Shown here: positions 38,001 through 51,098 of the stretch, one piece after another
Numbering within the stretch: position 1 is the first letter of the stretch
How the letters are laid out: each line of letters opens with the position of its first letter
Source of the DNA: Diphasiastrum complanatum
Lineage: Eukaryota; Streptophyta; Lycopodiopsida; Lycopodiales; Lycopodiaceae
NCBI GenBank assembly: GCA_029204225.1
Contig: CM055095.1
Location: 14,416,049-14,480,048 of the forward strand
Length of the DNA stretch: 64,000 bases
Direction: 5' to 3'
Translations under genes and position numbers: made by a program
The notes under the pieces: model-generated
What the model was told of the DNA's origin: nothing
Database searches by the model: none
Seen by the model: only the letters and a program-made list of their open reading frames with translations

Positions 38001-41000
38001 GCTATGGAGGCCCTTAAAGGAACCCTCTAAGAAGCTAATAAATAATGATTACTAGCTCCCAAGTGGGTTTGTACCCTACCACTTGGTTACTAGCCCAACT
38101 ATCACTCATTCATGAATATAGGGAATTGGGTCCAACTCATATGTCCATAACACTTCATAATGTTGAAAAGGATGACTAACTATAAACCTGAATGAGCAAA
38201 CAAAAGGAAAATTTTGCGTTAATCACATATTCACATTGGATTGTGAATATAATAAAAAGTTAAGCTCAATGCTCTGAAGCATGTATGCATCATTCTCTCA
38301 TTGCAATTCTTATCTCATGTAGGTTTTGTTGAAATGCTTTGTTTTATCCAAACAACTAGAAGAAAATGTGTACTTTGTGTTGTTGGGATGCTATAACTAG
38401 GCACAATTTGAGTGTCACTTGCATTGAAGTTCGAATGTTTCTGTAGGTACAAGGAAGAAGAAAACAATGAGCAGGGCATCCATGTTGCAGTCACAAGCAT
38501 TATAGAGGTAATATCTTGTTTGCATGAAATTAAGTCAAACTTACAAGCTTCATATCACATTATTTGGCAAAAAGATTCCACGTTCACTTGAGAACTGAAA
38601 ATTCAATGCATTATTAACAAATGATCTTCAAAGCCCTATCAACAAACTTATGAACAAATATGCCTTTCGAAAGCAAGTTGCCATGTGTACAAGTGCTTTT
38701 GTGCCTAAGTGGTGGTTTGTGTCGATTATTTATTATTGCACTTTACAAAGACATTACGATATAGTCTCCTTGGAAAGAACCATCTTATAATTGAAGATTC
38801 TGGACTTCCTCTACAGGAGCCTGAGTTGCAGCGGATCGCGATCCGCTGCAACCAAAGTTGCAGTCTGCGTTTCGGAACGCGATCCGAAACGCGTTCAAGA
38901 ACGCGATCCGGGATTTCCCATTAGGGTTTCCCGGAATGCAATCTTTTTATTTTATTTGGATAGTTGCCAATATGGGTATCATGTGAAAGGATATCAAAAA
39001 AGCAATTGTTATGCAGATCTGTTGCTTGGTTTCAGATGGTTGCAGGCTACATTCATTAGAAATCTGGACATCAGTAAGTGGTTTAAGAAAAAAACTGGCT
39101 GCATTTTCGTATGGTTCCAGATGGTTTCAGAAATTTGGACATCAGTAGATGGTTTCAGATGGTTTCAGCTATTCCACAAGAAGTATACAATTCCCGCCAG
39201 TCTAAGGAAGGCTCCTTCTAACTCTTTCTATCGTTTTCTAACAGAAAACGGAATTAGTAGATCTGCAAACCATTGGCATCAGAACACCATTTCAAAACTG
39301 ATTTCTGATATCTATTGGAAAAGCATGTCCACCATTCAATTATGGTTTAGTTAGTATTAAACTCAAAAAAAAAAAAATGGCCATTACTCCTTTTTCCACC
39401 AAAAAAAAAAAAAAATGCGATCCAGGTCGCGGATCGCTGGCGTTCCGGATTGCGCGATCCGGAACGTTTTTGCAGCGGATCGTGGGCTGCAACCACGTTC
39501 CGGATCGCACGATCCGCAACGCTGGCGATTCGGGACCAGAAACGTGGTCCTGGATCGAAAAAGTTAGAAGGAGCCTTCCTTAGTGTAATAGATCCTAACA
39601 CCACAGTAGGGCAAACACTAACTGATCCACCCAACCTTGCCTACTCCCTGATATAGAGTAAGCCCCTCCTAGCCCAGTGTGAGGACTGGTAGCATGCTAC
39701 TGCCAATTGTCGGCCGCGTGGCACTGACGTGGCCGACTGCACGTCGGGACCCAACTGGGGGCCCTATCCTGCTGACAGGGTCCCTAGGCTGTGTTAGGCC
39801 CGCCATGGCTATGGACCGTGCTGGGGCACACTACTCACACTGTCTTGCCCTGTTGGTCATGTACGCTGGACACGACCCTGACTGTGGTATCTGACCTATC
39901 TGTGTTCTCTAGGGTTCGGCACTGGTTACGAGCTCGTAACACTCCCTCCCCCTTAAGAACCGTCTTGGTCCTCTAAGACAAAGTCTGGAAAAATCTTGCG
40001 AAGGACGCTGCCTCTTTCCCAAGTGACATTCTCAACAGGCTGATCATTCCACTTAACCAGATATTCTCGGTATAGAGTATGACGAGTCTGCGTCTCTCTA
40101 CTATCAAGAATTTCCTCTGGTTCATGTGGAGGTTGTTGAGGATCCAATGGGAGAACTAGAACACTGTCCCCTACCAGATTATCTGATCTGGTTAAGGCTT
40201 TTCGTAACTGACTTACATGAAAAACTGGAAAAACCTTACTGCTGTGTGGGAGTTCTAGTTCATAGGTGACCTCGCCTAGTCTCCTACTGATGGTAAAGGG
40301 ACCACAATACCTTGGAGACAACTTAGCACACACTCCTGATTTGAGGGTTTTAGAGTCAACTGGGACTCTCAAGTAGACTCTCTCACCAGTGGAGAACTGC
40401 ACATCCCGTCTGTGTGGATCTGCATAATGCCTGGCTCGATCCTGGGATTGTCTAATGCTACGCTTAGCATGTTCTATCATCTGGTTTAGGTCTTCTAAAA
40501 AGTTTCTGGCTGCTTCAACTTTTTCTTGTTTAAACCCTACAGCTGTGGGTGAGCGTGGCTGAAAACCGTACATCAGCATAAATGGGCTGTATCCCGTAGC
40601 TGAATGTTTGGTACTGTTGTAAGCAAACTCTAATATCGAGAGATACTCCTCCCAATTAGTCTGCCTCTTGCTGACGTATGCACGAAGCATATCCTCCAGC
40701 ACTTGATTTACCCTTTCTGTTTGACCGTCCGTCTGTGGATGGTCGGTGGTACTCATATTAAGTTTAGTATGGAGATGATGGAATACTGCCTTCCAAAAAT
40801 TTCCAGTAAACTTACTGTCCCGGTCGCTGACTATGCCGGAAGGTAGACCGTACAATTTAAATAGCCCGTCTACAAACAACCTCGCTAACTCTGGAGCTCT
40901 AACGGTTGTTTTGGTCGGAATAAAATGAGCCATTTTGGTCAGACGGTCAACTGTGACCCATATAGCGTCATTACCCTTTTGGGTTTTAGGCAGGCCTACT

Positions 41001-44000
41001 ATAAAATCCATGGAGATACTCTCCCATTTACCAGCTGGTATTTCTAAGGGATGCAACAACCCTCCTGCCTTTAAACGCTCTGCTTTATTTACTTGACATT
41101 TCTGGCAACTGGTTACATACTGGTGGACGTCCTTTTTCATACTGGGCCAGAAAAATTGCCTACGAAGAAGCTCATAGGTCTTCTGTATGCCTGGGTGTCC
41201 CGCGCTAGGATTGTCATGACATTCATATAGGACCTGCTGCCTATAATTCTCTGAATTGGGGACACATACTCTATCTCTATAGAGCAAGTACTCATCCTGA
41301 ATGGAATACTGTTTCCATTTGAATCCTTGAGTCAACTGACCCTCAACCACTAGGGTTTGCTTGGGTAATACAGGCTCAGAATCCTCAACGTCATCTGACG
41401 ACGTATACTCGGACTCATCATCATCCTCAACGGAAGCTGCCGTATTCTTGGATGAACTGGCACCAGCCCCGGGAACTGGTTCTGGAGTCTGTAACTGTCT
41501 GTTCTGGACTGAGTTCCAGATAATAGAGAAGAATGCATCATGCTGGCATTTCCCTCTCAAGGACTCGAGTAACTCATTACGAATCTGAGTAAAACTCAGC
41601 TCGTTTATCATAGGCATTCTGCTAAGGGCATCTGCTACTGTATTGAATTTTCCGGGCCTATATCTGATAGACATGTCAAACTCTTGCATCAACTCTGCCC
41701 AACGAGCTTTCCGACCTCTAAGCTCAGGTTGATTGCAAAGGTATCTGAGACTCTCATGGTCTGTCAGGACCTCAAAGTTGGCACCATACAAATAATGCCT
41801 CCAAGTCTTAAGGGCATGGACTATAGAAAAGAGTTCCTTTTCATAGGCACTATACCTAGTCTGTGCTGGCTCGAGTTTTTTACTCTCGAACGCAACTGGT
41901 CGTCCACCCTGAGTTAGCACAGCACCTACTGCAAAGTCGCTAGCATCTGTTTCGACCACAAATGGCTGATTGGGGTCGACGACCTTTAAAACTGGTGCTG
42001 TAGCTAAGGCTGTTTTGAGAGCATCAAAGCTCTCCTGTTGTGCGGACTCCCAAATGAACTCCTTTCCCTTCCCCTTAAGGAGATTTGTCATAGGGACTGC
42101 TATCTGATTATATTCCTTGACAAATCGTCTGTAATATCCCGCCAGACCAAGAAAGATTTGAAGTTCCAAAATATTCTGAGGTCTCAGCCAACTGAGTATG
42201 GCTTTAACCTTATTTGGGTCCATCTTAATCCCATCTGAAGAGATAATGTGACCCAAATATGCTACTTCTTCAACGAAGAATTCACACTTGGATTGTTTAG
42301 CATAAAGCTTATGCTTTCTGAGCAGTCGAAACACCTTTCTGAGGTGTTTTAGATGCTCCTTCCTCGTTTTGCTGTAGACGAGGATGTCATCTAAAAATAC
42401 AACTACAAACTTACCCAAGTATGGTCTGAGGACACTGTTCATCAAGGTCATAAAGGTAGCTGGAGCATTTGTGAGCCCAAATGGCATCACCTTAAACTCA
42501 TAATGACCGTGACGAGTCCTAAAAGCTGTTTTCGAGACATCTTCCGATTTTATACGGACTTGATGATATCCCGATCTGAGGTCTATTTTGCTGAAAAACT
42601 TAGCCCCGTCGAGTTGATCAAACAACTCGTCTGCTCGAGGCATAGGGTATTTATTCTTAATTGTGACTTTATTGAGGGCTCTGTAATCTACGCAAAGACG
42701 CATAGACCCCTCTTTCTTTTTCACCAATAGGACTGGTGAGGCCCATGGTGAACTACTGGTCTGAATTTGGCCTTTCCCAAGATAGTCTGTTAACTGCCTA
42801 GTTATTTCTTCATCCTCTGTTCGGCTGACCCGATACGGAGGTTTAGAAACATGTGCTGTACCTGGTACTAGGTTTATTACATGATATACCTCTCTGCTAG
42901 GTGGTAAACCATGTGGCAAATTTTCAGGAAAAACATCTTTAAATTTAGACAATAAAGTTTCTAATTTACTGATTTTCTGCTGAATAGAACTGGAAATAGA
43001 AACTTCAGGAATAAACTGAAAGTCACATAAGAATACCTGATGGTCTTCGTCTCCGATTAGCTGACAGAGCTCTGAACTGCAGACCATAGGGCTGTTGGGA
43101 ACATCATGCTCCCTATGCAACTGGATCTCTCGGCCTTTATGCTGAAAGCTGAGGGTGTTCTCCTGATAGTTTCTGTGGAGGGAAGGTCCTAAACTGTAGA
43201 GCCAATCTCTCCCGAGAACAATATCTGTTCGATCCAGGTGCATTATCTGAAAGTTTATTTCATCTTGGTACCCCTGAATACCAAGATTTAACTTACTTAC
43301 CATAGTTTCCCATATTTTTTTGTCTTCACCCTTAGCTAATGAAACTATGTACCTATGCTGACTAGGTACTTCTGGTAGTTTAAGCTTTTTAACCAGGGTG
43401 TGGTTGATGAAATTATGGGTTGCCCCATCATCAACCATGACTCTTACTGACTGGTTACCAACTTTCCCATGCATACGTACTAGGTCATGCGGCCCAAAGC
43501 TGAAGGGTCTCGCTAGCATTGCAGAGGTCAGCTGGCAACAGTGTTCATGATCTTCATGATACACTTTGATCTCGGAAGCTGCCGAGTTACTGGGGAAACA
43601 TACAGTCTGAACAAGATGAACTTGTTTTTTATCTTTTTTAGTGAAAGGCCCCTTGGGACACTGTCTGACTGTGTGTCCCTTGCCCATACACACAAAGCAC
43701 AAACGTTCCTGTTTGGCTTTCTCAAAATCATCTGGTTTTAAGGGCTGTATGAGTGAAGGGCGTTTCTGAGGAGCTTCACCTTTAAATTTATCTTCTTTCT
43801 TTCTTTTTAAAAATTTCTTTTTAAATTGAAAGTCTTTCTGAGGAAGCTGCTCAGAAAGTGGTTGGTGTCTCGCTCTCTTCCTACCCACTGAATCATCATA
43901 GATTTGAGCATATCTGAGAGCTTGCTCAAGGGTAGTAGGCGAGTTTCTCTGGACCTCTACTTTATATTCATCTTTGAGGCCACGGACAAATCCCCTGATT

Positions 44001-47000
44001 TTTTGATAGTCATCCATATTTTTAATCTTTAAAATTGCCTCTCGATACTGCGAGATATATTGGATGAGGGACTTGTCCATTACTGTTCTTTCCCAGGCTT
44101 CCCAGGCTCTATCAAGTTCATTCTCTGGTAGAAATTCTCTTAGGAAAGCTTCTTCAAAAGCTTTCCATGACCGGGGAGTCTGCCCAGTCTCCGGGAGATT
44201 TAACCACCACTTATAGGCCATAGGCCCTAAAGAAAGACTGGCCTCAATTGCTTGCAAATGGTCAGGGGTCTGTTTAAGAGCATGAATGTTCTTCCATTTG
44301 CTGAGGAAGGTTTGTAGAATATCTGCATTTCTATCCTTCTCTTCCCCATTAAAAGTAGGAGGCTTTAAATCTTTAAAAACACTGGGGTGAGATCGTAAAG
44401 TCTCACCCGAAACTGATGGAAGTGGAGAAGGGGATAACTGAGAAGTGGAGGGAAGGCTTCCTTTCGCGGAACTCAAAATCAAGTTTTTGAGTTCAGCGAA
44501 CGAGTCGTCCACACTGGACTTGAAATTGGCTAATGCCAGCTTCAGTTCATCCACTTCTGTTACCAATTGGAGGAACTGCTCCTTGGTAACTAGTTCGTCG
44601 AGTTCTTCGGCGAACTGTTCCTGTTCTTCTACTTCCATGGGTTCCTTCCCTTTTCTGTAAGCCAAGGCTTCTGTTTCAAGTTCGTCGAAGCCTCTCTCCT
44701 GTTGTTGATCAGGTCCCTGAGGAGTGGTCATCTTCGAAACTAAAAGAGAGCTACCTTAACTTCTGAAGGAAAAAAGTGTAAAAGACTAATTTACAACTGT
44801 ACAAGGGAAAGGAAAGATGACTTAGCTGTTTCTGAGGACTGTACTTCCAAAGAAAGAATGAAGAGGAACCCTTTCAGCTCTTTTCCCCAAAATTTCAGAC
44901 CTGCTGTTCCGAAAAATGCCAGTTTGAGGCTTCAAAACGGTACTAAATTTCCCGGTTTTTTTGAGGATAGTAGCTCGCTGGTCTGATTGCAATCCAACTT
45001 GTCCACAAAAAGGCAAATCTGAAGTCCAAAAACCCTTCTGAGTTCTGAAATTTCAGAAGTCTCCTACTCGCTGATCTGGTAGGAATCCTCTTGCTCCAAA
45101 TCTCTGACGTTGGGGCCCAAAAACTTGTTGAAAAACCCGATTTTCAGAAGCACTGGCAGCGCTGGCCCTGCTCCTCTTTTTTGGCTTCCAACTCGCTGAA
45201 AACCAGTAACTTTTTCCCTGGAAATCGGATGTAGGTCTCTGACTGTACAGCGATGGAGGTGCTGGCTTCTTCCTACTCTAATTTCGCTGGGAAAACTACG
45301 AAGAATCCTCTGAAGTCAGTGAGAAACAGCTGTTTTTTCAGCGAGTTACCTACACTTGGAATCTAACTCCTTGCTACTGTGATTTCTCAGTGGAAATCAG
45401 AAGTTTGAAGGCTGCTCCTACAGCGATCCTCCTCCTCTATTCCTCTCTGAGAATCTGAGAAACACTTCCTATCTTCTGATAGCTTTCTCTACTGCTGTCC
45501 TAAACTCCCTAGGATGGAGATGGCTCTGATACCAGTGTAATAGATCCTAACACCACAGTAGGGCAAACACTAATTGATCCACCCAACCTTGCCTACTCCC
45601 TGATATAGAGTAAGCCCCTCCTAGCCCAGTGTGAGGACTGGTAGCATGCTACTGCCAAGTGTCGGCCACGTGGCACTGACGTGGCCGACTGCACGTCGGG
45701 ACCCAACTGGGGGCCCTATCCTGCTGACAGGGTCCCTAGGCTGTGTTAGGCCCGCCATGGCTATGGACCGTGCTGGGGCACACTACTCACACTGTCTTGC
45801 CCTGTTGGTCATGTACGCTGGACACGACCCTGACTGTGGTATCTGACCTATCTGTGTTCTCTAGGGTTCGGCACTGGTTACGAGCTCGTAACACTTAGAC
45901 TGGCGGGAATTGTATGCTTCTTGTGGAATAGCTGAAACCATCTAAACCCATCTACTGATGTCCAGATTTCTGAAACCATTTGAAACCATCTACTGATGTC
46001 CAGATTTTTGATGAATGTAGCCTGATGAATGCAGCCATCTGAAACCAAGCAACAGATCTGCATAACAATTACTTTTTTGATATCCGTTCACGTGATACCC
46101 ATATTGGCAACTTTGCCAAAAAAAAAAAAATTGCGATCCGGGAAACCCTAACGGGAATTCCCGGATCACGTTCCGGAACGAAACATGCATCTTTAACAGG
46201 AGCATAGATGTTGTCTTGGCAATGGAATGAATATTGACTTGTTTTTTAGAACCCACTAGGTGATAAAAAACTTTTGACTCTTAGAACCCTTGCCATACTC
46301 CTCATTTCACCTTTCTCCCCTACCTTGATGGAATTCACTTTCTAGAGCCTCTATCTATTTAAATTTTCTAGGTCTGATTTTTGTGCTCAAAGAGTTCATG
46401 CGAGGATGGCTTCTGACCTTTTGATTGAATCTCATCTAATGCTCTCTTGTGAGGGTGTATTCTAGGATTCTTAGCCATAAGCCATTCTTCCTTCCACGAC
46501 TTGATGCCCATCCTTGTTCAAGTTAGCAATCATATTTTCAACCTTCTCAAATAATATATTGGTACTCTTTACTTAACTATTCTACTGGTACTGGGTAGTT
46601 CATCGATGTGCAATGTTCAATATTGATGATGTGACATGTCAATGTTGAAGATATTTTTGAAACATAAATCATTCTAGGAAAAATTGCCCTGCATTTGGGT
46701 ATTCTACTAAAGTAGGTTTGTACATTCGTCTTGTTTTGGTATTTGGTAATGTGGTGAGGTAAGTTGCTGCTGCTATGATAGGTCATTTCCCCAAGTAGAT
46801 GATGGATCCGAGGAAACATATAGTTTATTCCACACCTTTCAAAGCAAGTCTTGCATGCAAGTAATTTTGTGACTGGAGCATATGGGTTTGACCATACAAC
46901 CTTGTGCTGACTTTTCTAACTTACATTACATTACATAGCAAAATTATGTTGGAAAAAAGGGTGCTGATTAATGTGCAATGTTATGAACTTAATCATAGAT

Positions 47001-50000
47001 ATTGGTATCAAATGAAGTACAAAGCATTTTCCAACTAAGAAAACTGAATGAAAGACAAGGCTACCAAAAAGGGTCCTATCTTAAAACGGATGCTTAGAAC
47101 TAATCAAGTAGTAACGTTAAATAGTGGTGAGTTCCAAAAGTAGTTGTGAGGCATGCAAATAAAAAAGTATAGAGTTGCATGTCGAGGCATGCATAAAGAA
47201 GAGTGGAACTGTGTGTCTCTGAAAGTTTTACCCTCAAAAACATTGACCTCAATGTGGACTACAAGAGAAACTAAAAAATAATGTAGACGTTGCAAGATAT
47301 TATTTTTTAAATTGCATAACAATATGATGCCCAAAACAGAGAATGTAATCCAGTAAATTAACACATAAAGCTCTATCAAAGAATCTGGATGCCCCAAGGA
47401 TGCCAAATGAAAGCATCATGATAAATGTTTCCTTAAAGGTGCCTATGAACGTGGATACACAAAGGTGGTCATATGGCCCAAGAATACCACAAAGGTATCA
47501 GTAGGATTGTCAAGGAACCAACGCCATGGGACTGATGCTGTACCTAGATCAATAGGAATATTGCTGCCGCTAGTAGACCATATCCTTTGTACCAATGCTC
47601 CATGAATACCAAAGGAAAATATCAATGCGCTGTTGATATCTCAAATATGGATGAAGATTGCGCTTGCCAAATACTAGGGAAAGGAATTTGGCTACATGCC
47701 ATAGTAAGCCATGCTGGCTGTCATAATATGCAACCCATGGCATAGCTCCCTCCAAAAAACCATCAGTAGGAATCCAACTCGGTAGAAGTCATAAGTAGAA
47801 CATTACTTCTATGAATGGAGAATGCTACCATGCAAAGTAATCAACACAAGTGATTTGCTATGCAAAAAAGAGCGAACTTTTTAAAAAGAAATTGAGTATC
47901 CAGGTCATATTGTGACTGATGGAGTAAGACCGGATCCTAAGAAAATTGCTGTGATCGTTGCGTGGCCTGTGCCAGCTGATTTGACAACATTGCAATCTTT
48001 CCTAGGATTGGTGGTGTTTATAAAAAATATCTTAAGGATTACTCCTGTATCATAGCGCCTTTGACTGATTTAACTCAAAATAACAGATTTGGGGAGTGGA
48101 CTGAACTTGTTGACCCTCTAAAACTTTATATCCTTGATACGGATGCAAGTGACATTATGTGGGGCCGATGCTAATGCAGGAGGGAAGGCCTATAGTCGTC
48201 GAGAGCAAGAAGCTCACCTCGACACAATGGAATTATCCAACTAATGAGAAAGAGTTGTTTGCCATTATCCATGAATTCAAGGTATGCAGGCATTATTTGT
48301 ACGGATCCAAATTTTATGTGTACATTGATCATGATACCGTGAGGTATTTCTGCAAACAATGTCATCATGGTGTGGATAAAACTTGTGAGTTGATCCGACG
48401 TAATTTTTGGTGGCTTAAGATTAACAAAGATGTCCATAGTTATGTGACACGTTATCCGCCTTGCTATTACATCCACGAGTTGCTATAAGGGGGAGACTTG
48501 TTCCTTGGCTAAATCTAGTACTAAAGAGATATCAACCATCTCATTCTCTTGTTTTTCTTTTTAAACTAGAAAACAATCATGAGCTTAGTGTCTTTTTAAA
48601 CTAGAAAACAATCATGGGCTTAGTGTCTTTACATTATCCCTCGATGCAAATTAAGGTTTGTTAAGATTGATATACAATATAGTACTCAAGCTTTCTACTT
48701 CTAGTACTTAAGTAGGACCTTGTTGAAAGAATTGACTATTAGTAGTGTTTGCTATTTTGTTAGTGAAAAAATAGGCTATCTTGATACCAAAAACTTGGTC
48801 TTTCACTCGGTTTGACTATTTTTTTCATCTAAATTTCAGAGGATGGCAATTGATTTTAAGCTGTTTCAAGTGTGTACAATAACGTATAGAAAACGTTTGT
48901 CAGAAACAAAAAAAGAAACATGGTGGTGCATGCTTGCATTTCTTGATGGAATGCAACCTTCCTGGTCCATTATAGACTAGAAAAGTTCTTAGCATATAAA
49001 CAAGAACTTGATGGAGATGCCACACTTATTACTTGTTATCCATAGATCTGATCCAGGCCAAATTATGAACAAACTTTTTGTAGGAGTGTAACTTTTTGTT
49101 AGTTGTGCAAGACAAATATTGAGCTTTCCAACTCTCAACATCACTCTTTCATGAGTGTCAAAGTGTGTCACACTGTTGCATGGGTATTTGTGAATAATGA
49201 AACCATTGTGTCATTTCATTCTCATTATATCATGCTGCATCTTCATATGCCCCAAACGGCTTTCTCTTTGAAGTTATATCTTTAACTTGCACAACTATCC
49301 TCAAAGAATATGCATATGCCCTTTAAGACGATGTCTTGGTGATCAATGCTGGAGGGGCCCTGAATTGCCCTTTCTTTTCCTTCTCTATCATGAAAAATGA
49401 GTTTGTTTTTAGGTCCAACGGGCATTTGAAATCCTGTCCAATGAGAAGAGGAGACAAGACTATGACCATTTCGGACTGGATGAGTTACAGGTGAGATGGT
49501 AATATGCATTAAAACTTGTTGAGAAACTTGAACTTTTATGTCTTCAATTTATTCCATGGGAGATGGCTTATTCTTCTCCATGAAATATCACCGTTAGGTT
49601 TTTGTTAACAGTTTCTACTTTGCGTTTTACACTTGGAGTGGCATGAATTTGTGTAGGAAACCGAAGCTTTGGCAAAAGCTAATAAGGAGGAGGTCTTAGA
49701 TGCATTTCCCTTGGCAAAGCATAATGATTTTGGTAAGTTCAATGAAGCACAAGCTCTTTGGCTTCAAAATAGCTGCCATTTATATATCTTATTCGATAGG
49801 ACTTGGTGCATTGATGCTCTTCATTAGTCAACAACTCTATGTAAATTGGATGTCCATTTGTGTTACCAGGTAAAACAATCTTGGATCTAGCTTGAATATG
49901 AGAATTTACCAAAATTTTGTAGACTGCGGCTGTAACAAAAATTTGCATTCCAAACACTTAAGAACCCAGACATTTTAGATGGGCCCTTCTATCTGACATA

Positions 50001-51052
50001 GTTTCGGAACCAAAGTTGTTTGAAACAGGTTGTGTTTGAAGCTCCATTTTCAGCTTATTTGAAGAACAAAACCATTTTCACCTATTCGTAACCTATTGGT
50101 CACCTATACGTAATGCTATCGTAAGGTTGTGCATGGCTCTCTAATATGATGTTTTTGAATATGACAACTAACAGGCATTCTTCCCGCAAACTACAAAATT
50201 TATAGATTTTTTGGAAATGCTAAAAAAGAGTTCCCAAACCTTTGGTTGCTCCAGTGGCAGCAGTTTTATTGTGGATTATCTACATGGAATTCTAATCACA
50301 TTCTGGAAATTAGGGTCAGGGTTTTCCAGGACAAATTTTTTTTAACTTGAATTTCTTTTGCTTTTTCTTGAAATTTTTTTAGGGGAATTGTATAAAAGGA
50401 TGGAAGTGTGCCGCTTTATCAATGCAGCATAGATTTGGGATATATATCATGCACATAGACATGTAGAGGGCCACCAAGTACCTTTAGATGAGGGAGAGGA
50501 TTACTCCTAGGATGCTCTTGGAGAAGCCAAAAAGTTTTTGGACGAAAACCTCTAGCACCATAGCAAAGGGTTGGACACAGCTTGACACACCAAAAAGGAT
50601 GTTAATACTCTCGTCTTACGCTTCACTTCACTAGAGTCTAGGCGAGATGTGCTACGATGCCGGTCTAAACCTAAGGACATGAAGACTTATGTACAAGTTG
50701 TGGAACGCAAAAAGTCCAGCGAAGGAGGTAGGTAGACGCATAATCAACAAAGATGATAACATTCATTTGTTGAGACCAAGCAAAAAGCTAATATGGAGAG
50801 CGTAGATTTAATTGAGTTAGAGCAAAGCTAGAGAAATGAAGAGTTGTCCAGTTGAATATGTAAAGGGTCTCAATACCATATAATCCTAGCCTATAACTCT
50901 CTCTCTCTCTCTCTCTTATTAATGGTTATTTCTTTGTTTTAGTATTTGGATAGTAACATAAGTTTGTTTCAACAACGTTGATCCATCTAATTTCCATCAC
51001 ACTTGGATGTACTCCTGTCATCTTATATGCCTCTTGGCATGAAAAGACATAA

Positions 51053-51098
<46 letters not shown>

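Larger units (their letters stand above)
39584..45893 (-). mobile_element. Ty3/gypsy chromovirus A, apparently complete (6.3 kb)
   Basis: Two 358 bp LTRs (39584-39941 and 45536-45893) differ at only three positions by eye. They are flanked by the 5 bp target duplication CTTAG (39579-39583 and 45894-45898). An initiator-Met primer site, a single open gag-pol frame with a chromodomain, and a polypurine tract are all in place. This is a recent insertion into the right arm of the fold-back repeat, in antisense to the J-like gene. Confidence 0.96.
38825..46185. mobile_element. Fold-back repeat built of two inverted units, interrupted by the chromovirus
   Basis: Unit A is 38825 to about 39495. Unit B is its inverted, shorter copy from about 46185 back to 45894 and on through 39583 to about 39497, interrupted by the LTR element at 39584-45893. 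The left arm segment at 39163-39231 is nearly the exact complement of 39556-39583 joined to 45894-45936. Each unit combines GCGATCC/GGATCGC palindromes, a TAGGGTTTCCCGG segment, repeated GGACATCAGTA words and poly-A runs. The left end is a perfect 28 bp palindrome (38825-38852, GTTGCAGCGGATCG plus its complement). There is no coding capacity. It lies in intron 3 of the J-like gene. A partial copy is at 9850-10230. Confidence 0.75.

Noticed and set aside
47104-47755. Overlapping minus-strand frames
   Set aside because: No recognisable motif; likely chance frames in intronic DNA.
50173-50258. Exon-like segment ([20 protein letters not shown]) after an AG acceptor, in phase with exon 5 of the J-like gene
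   Set aside because: It lacks a good donor site, and exon 5 joins in phase directly to 57768, which gives the expected continuation. Kept out of the gene model, though a cryptic or alternative exon is possible.
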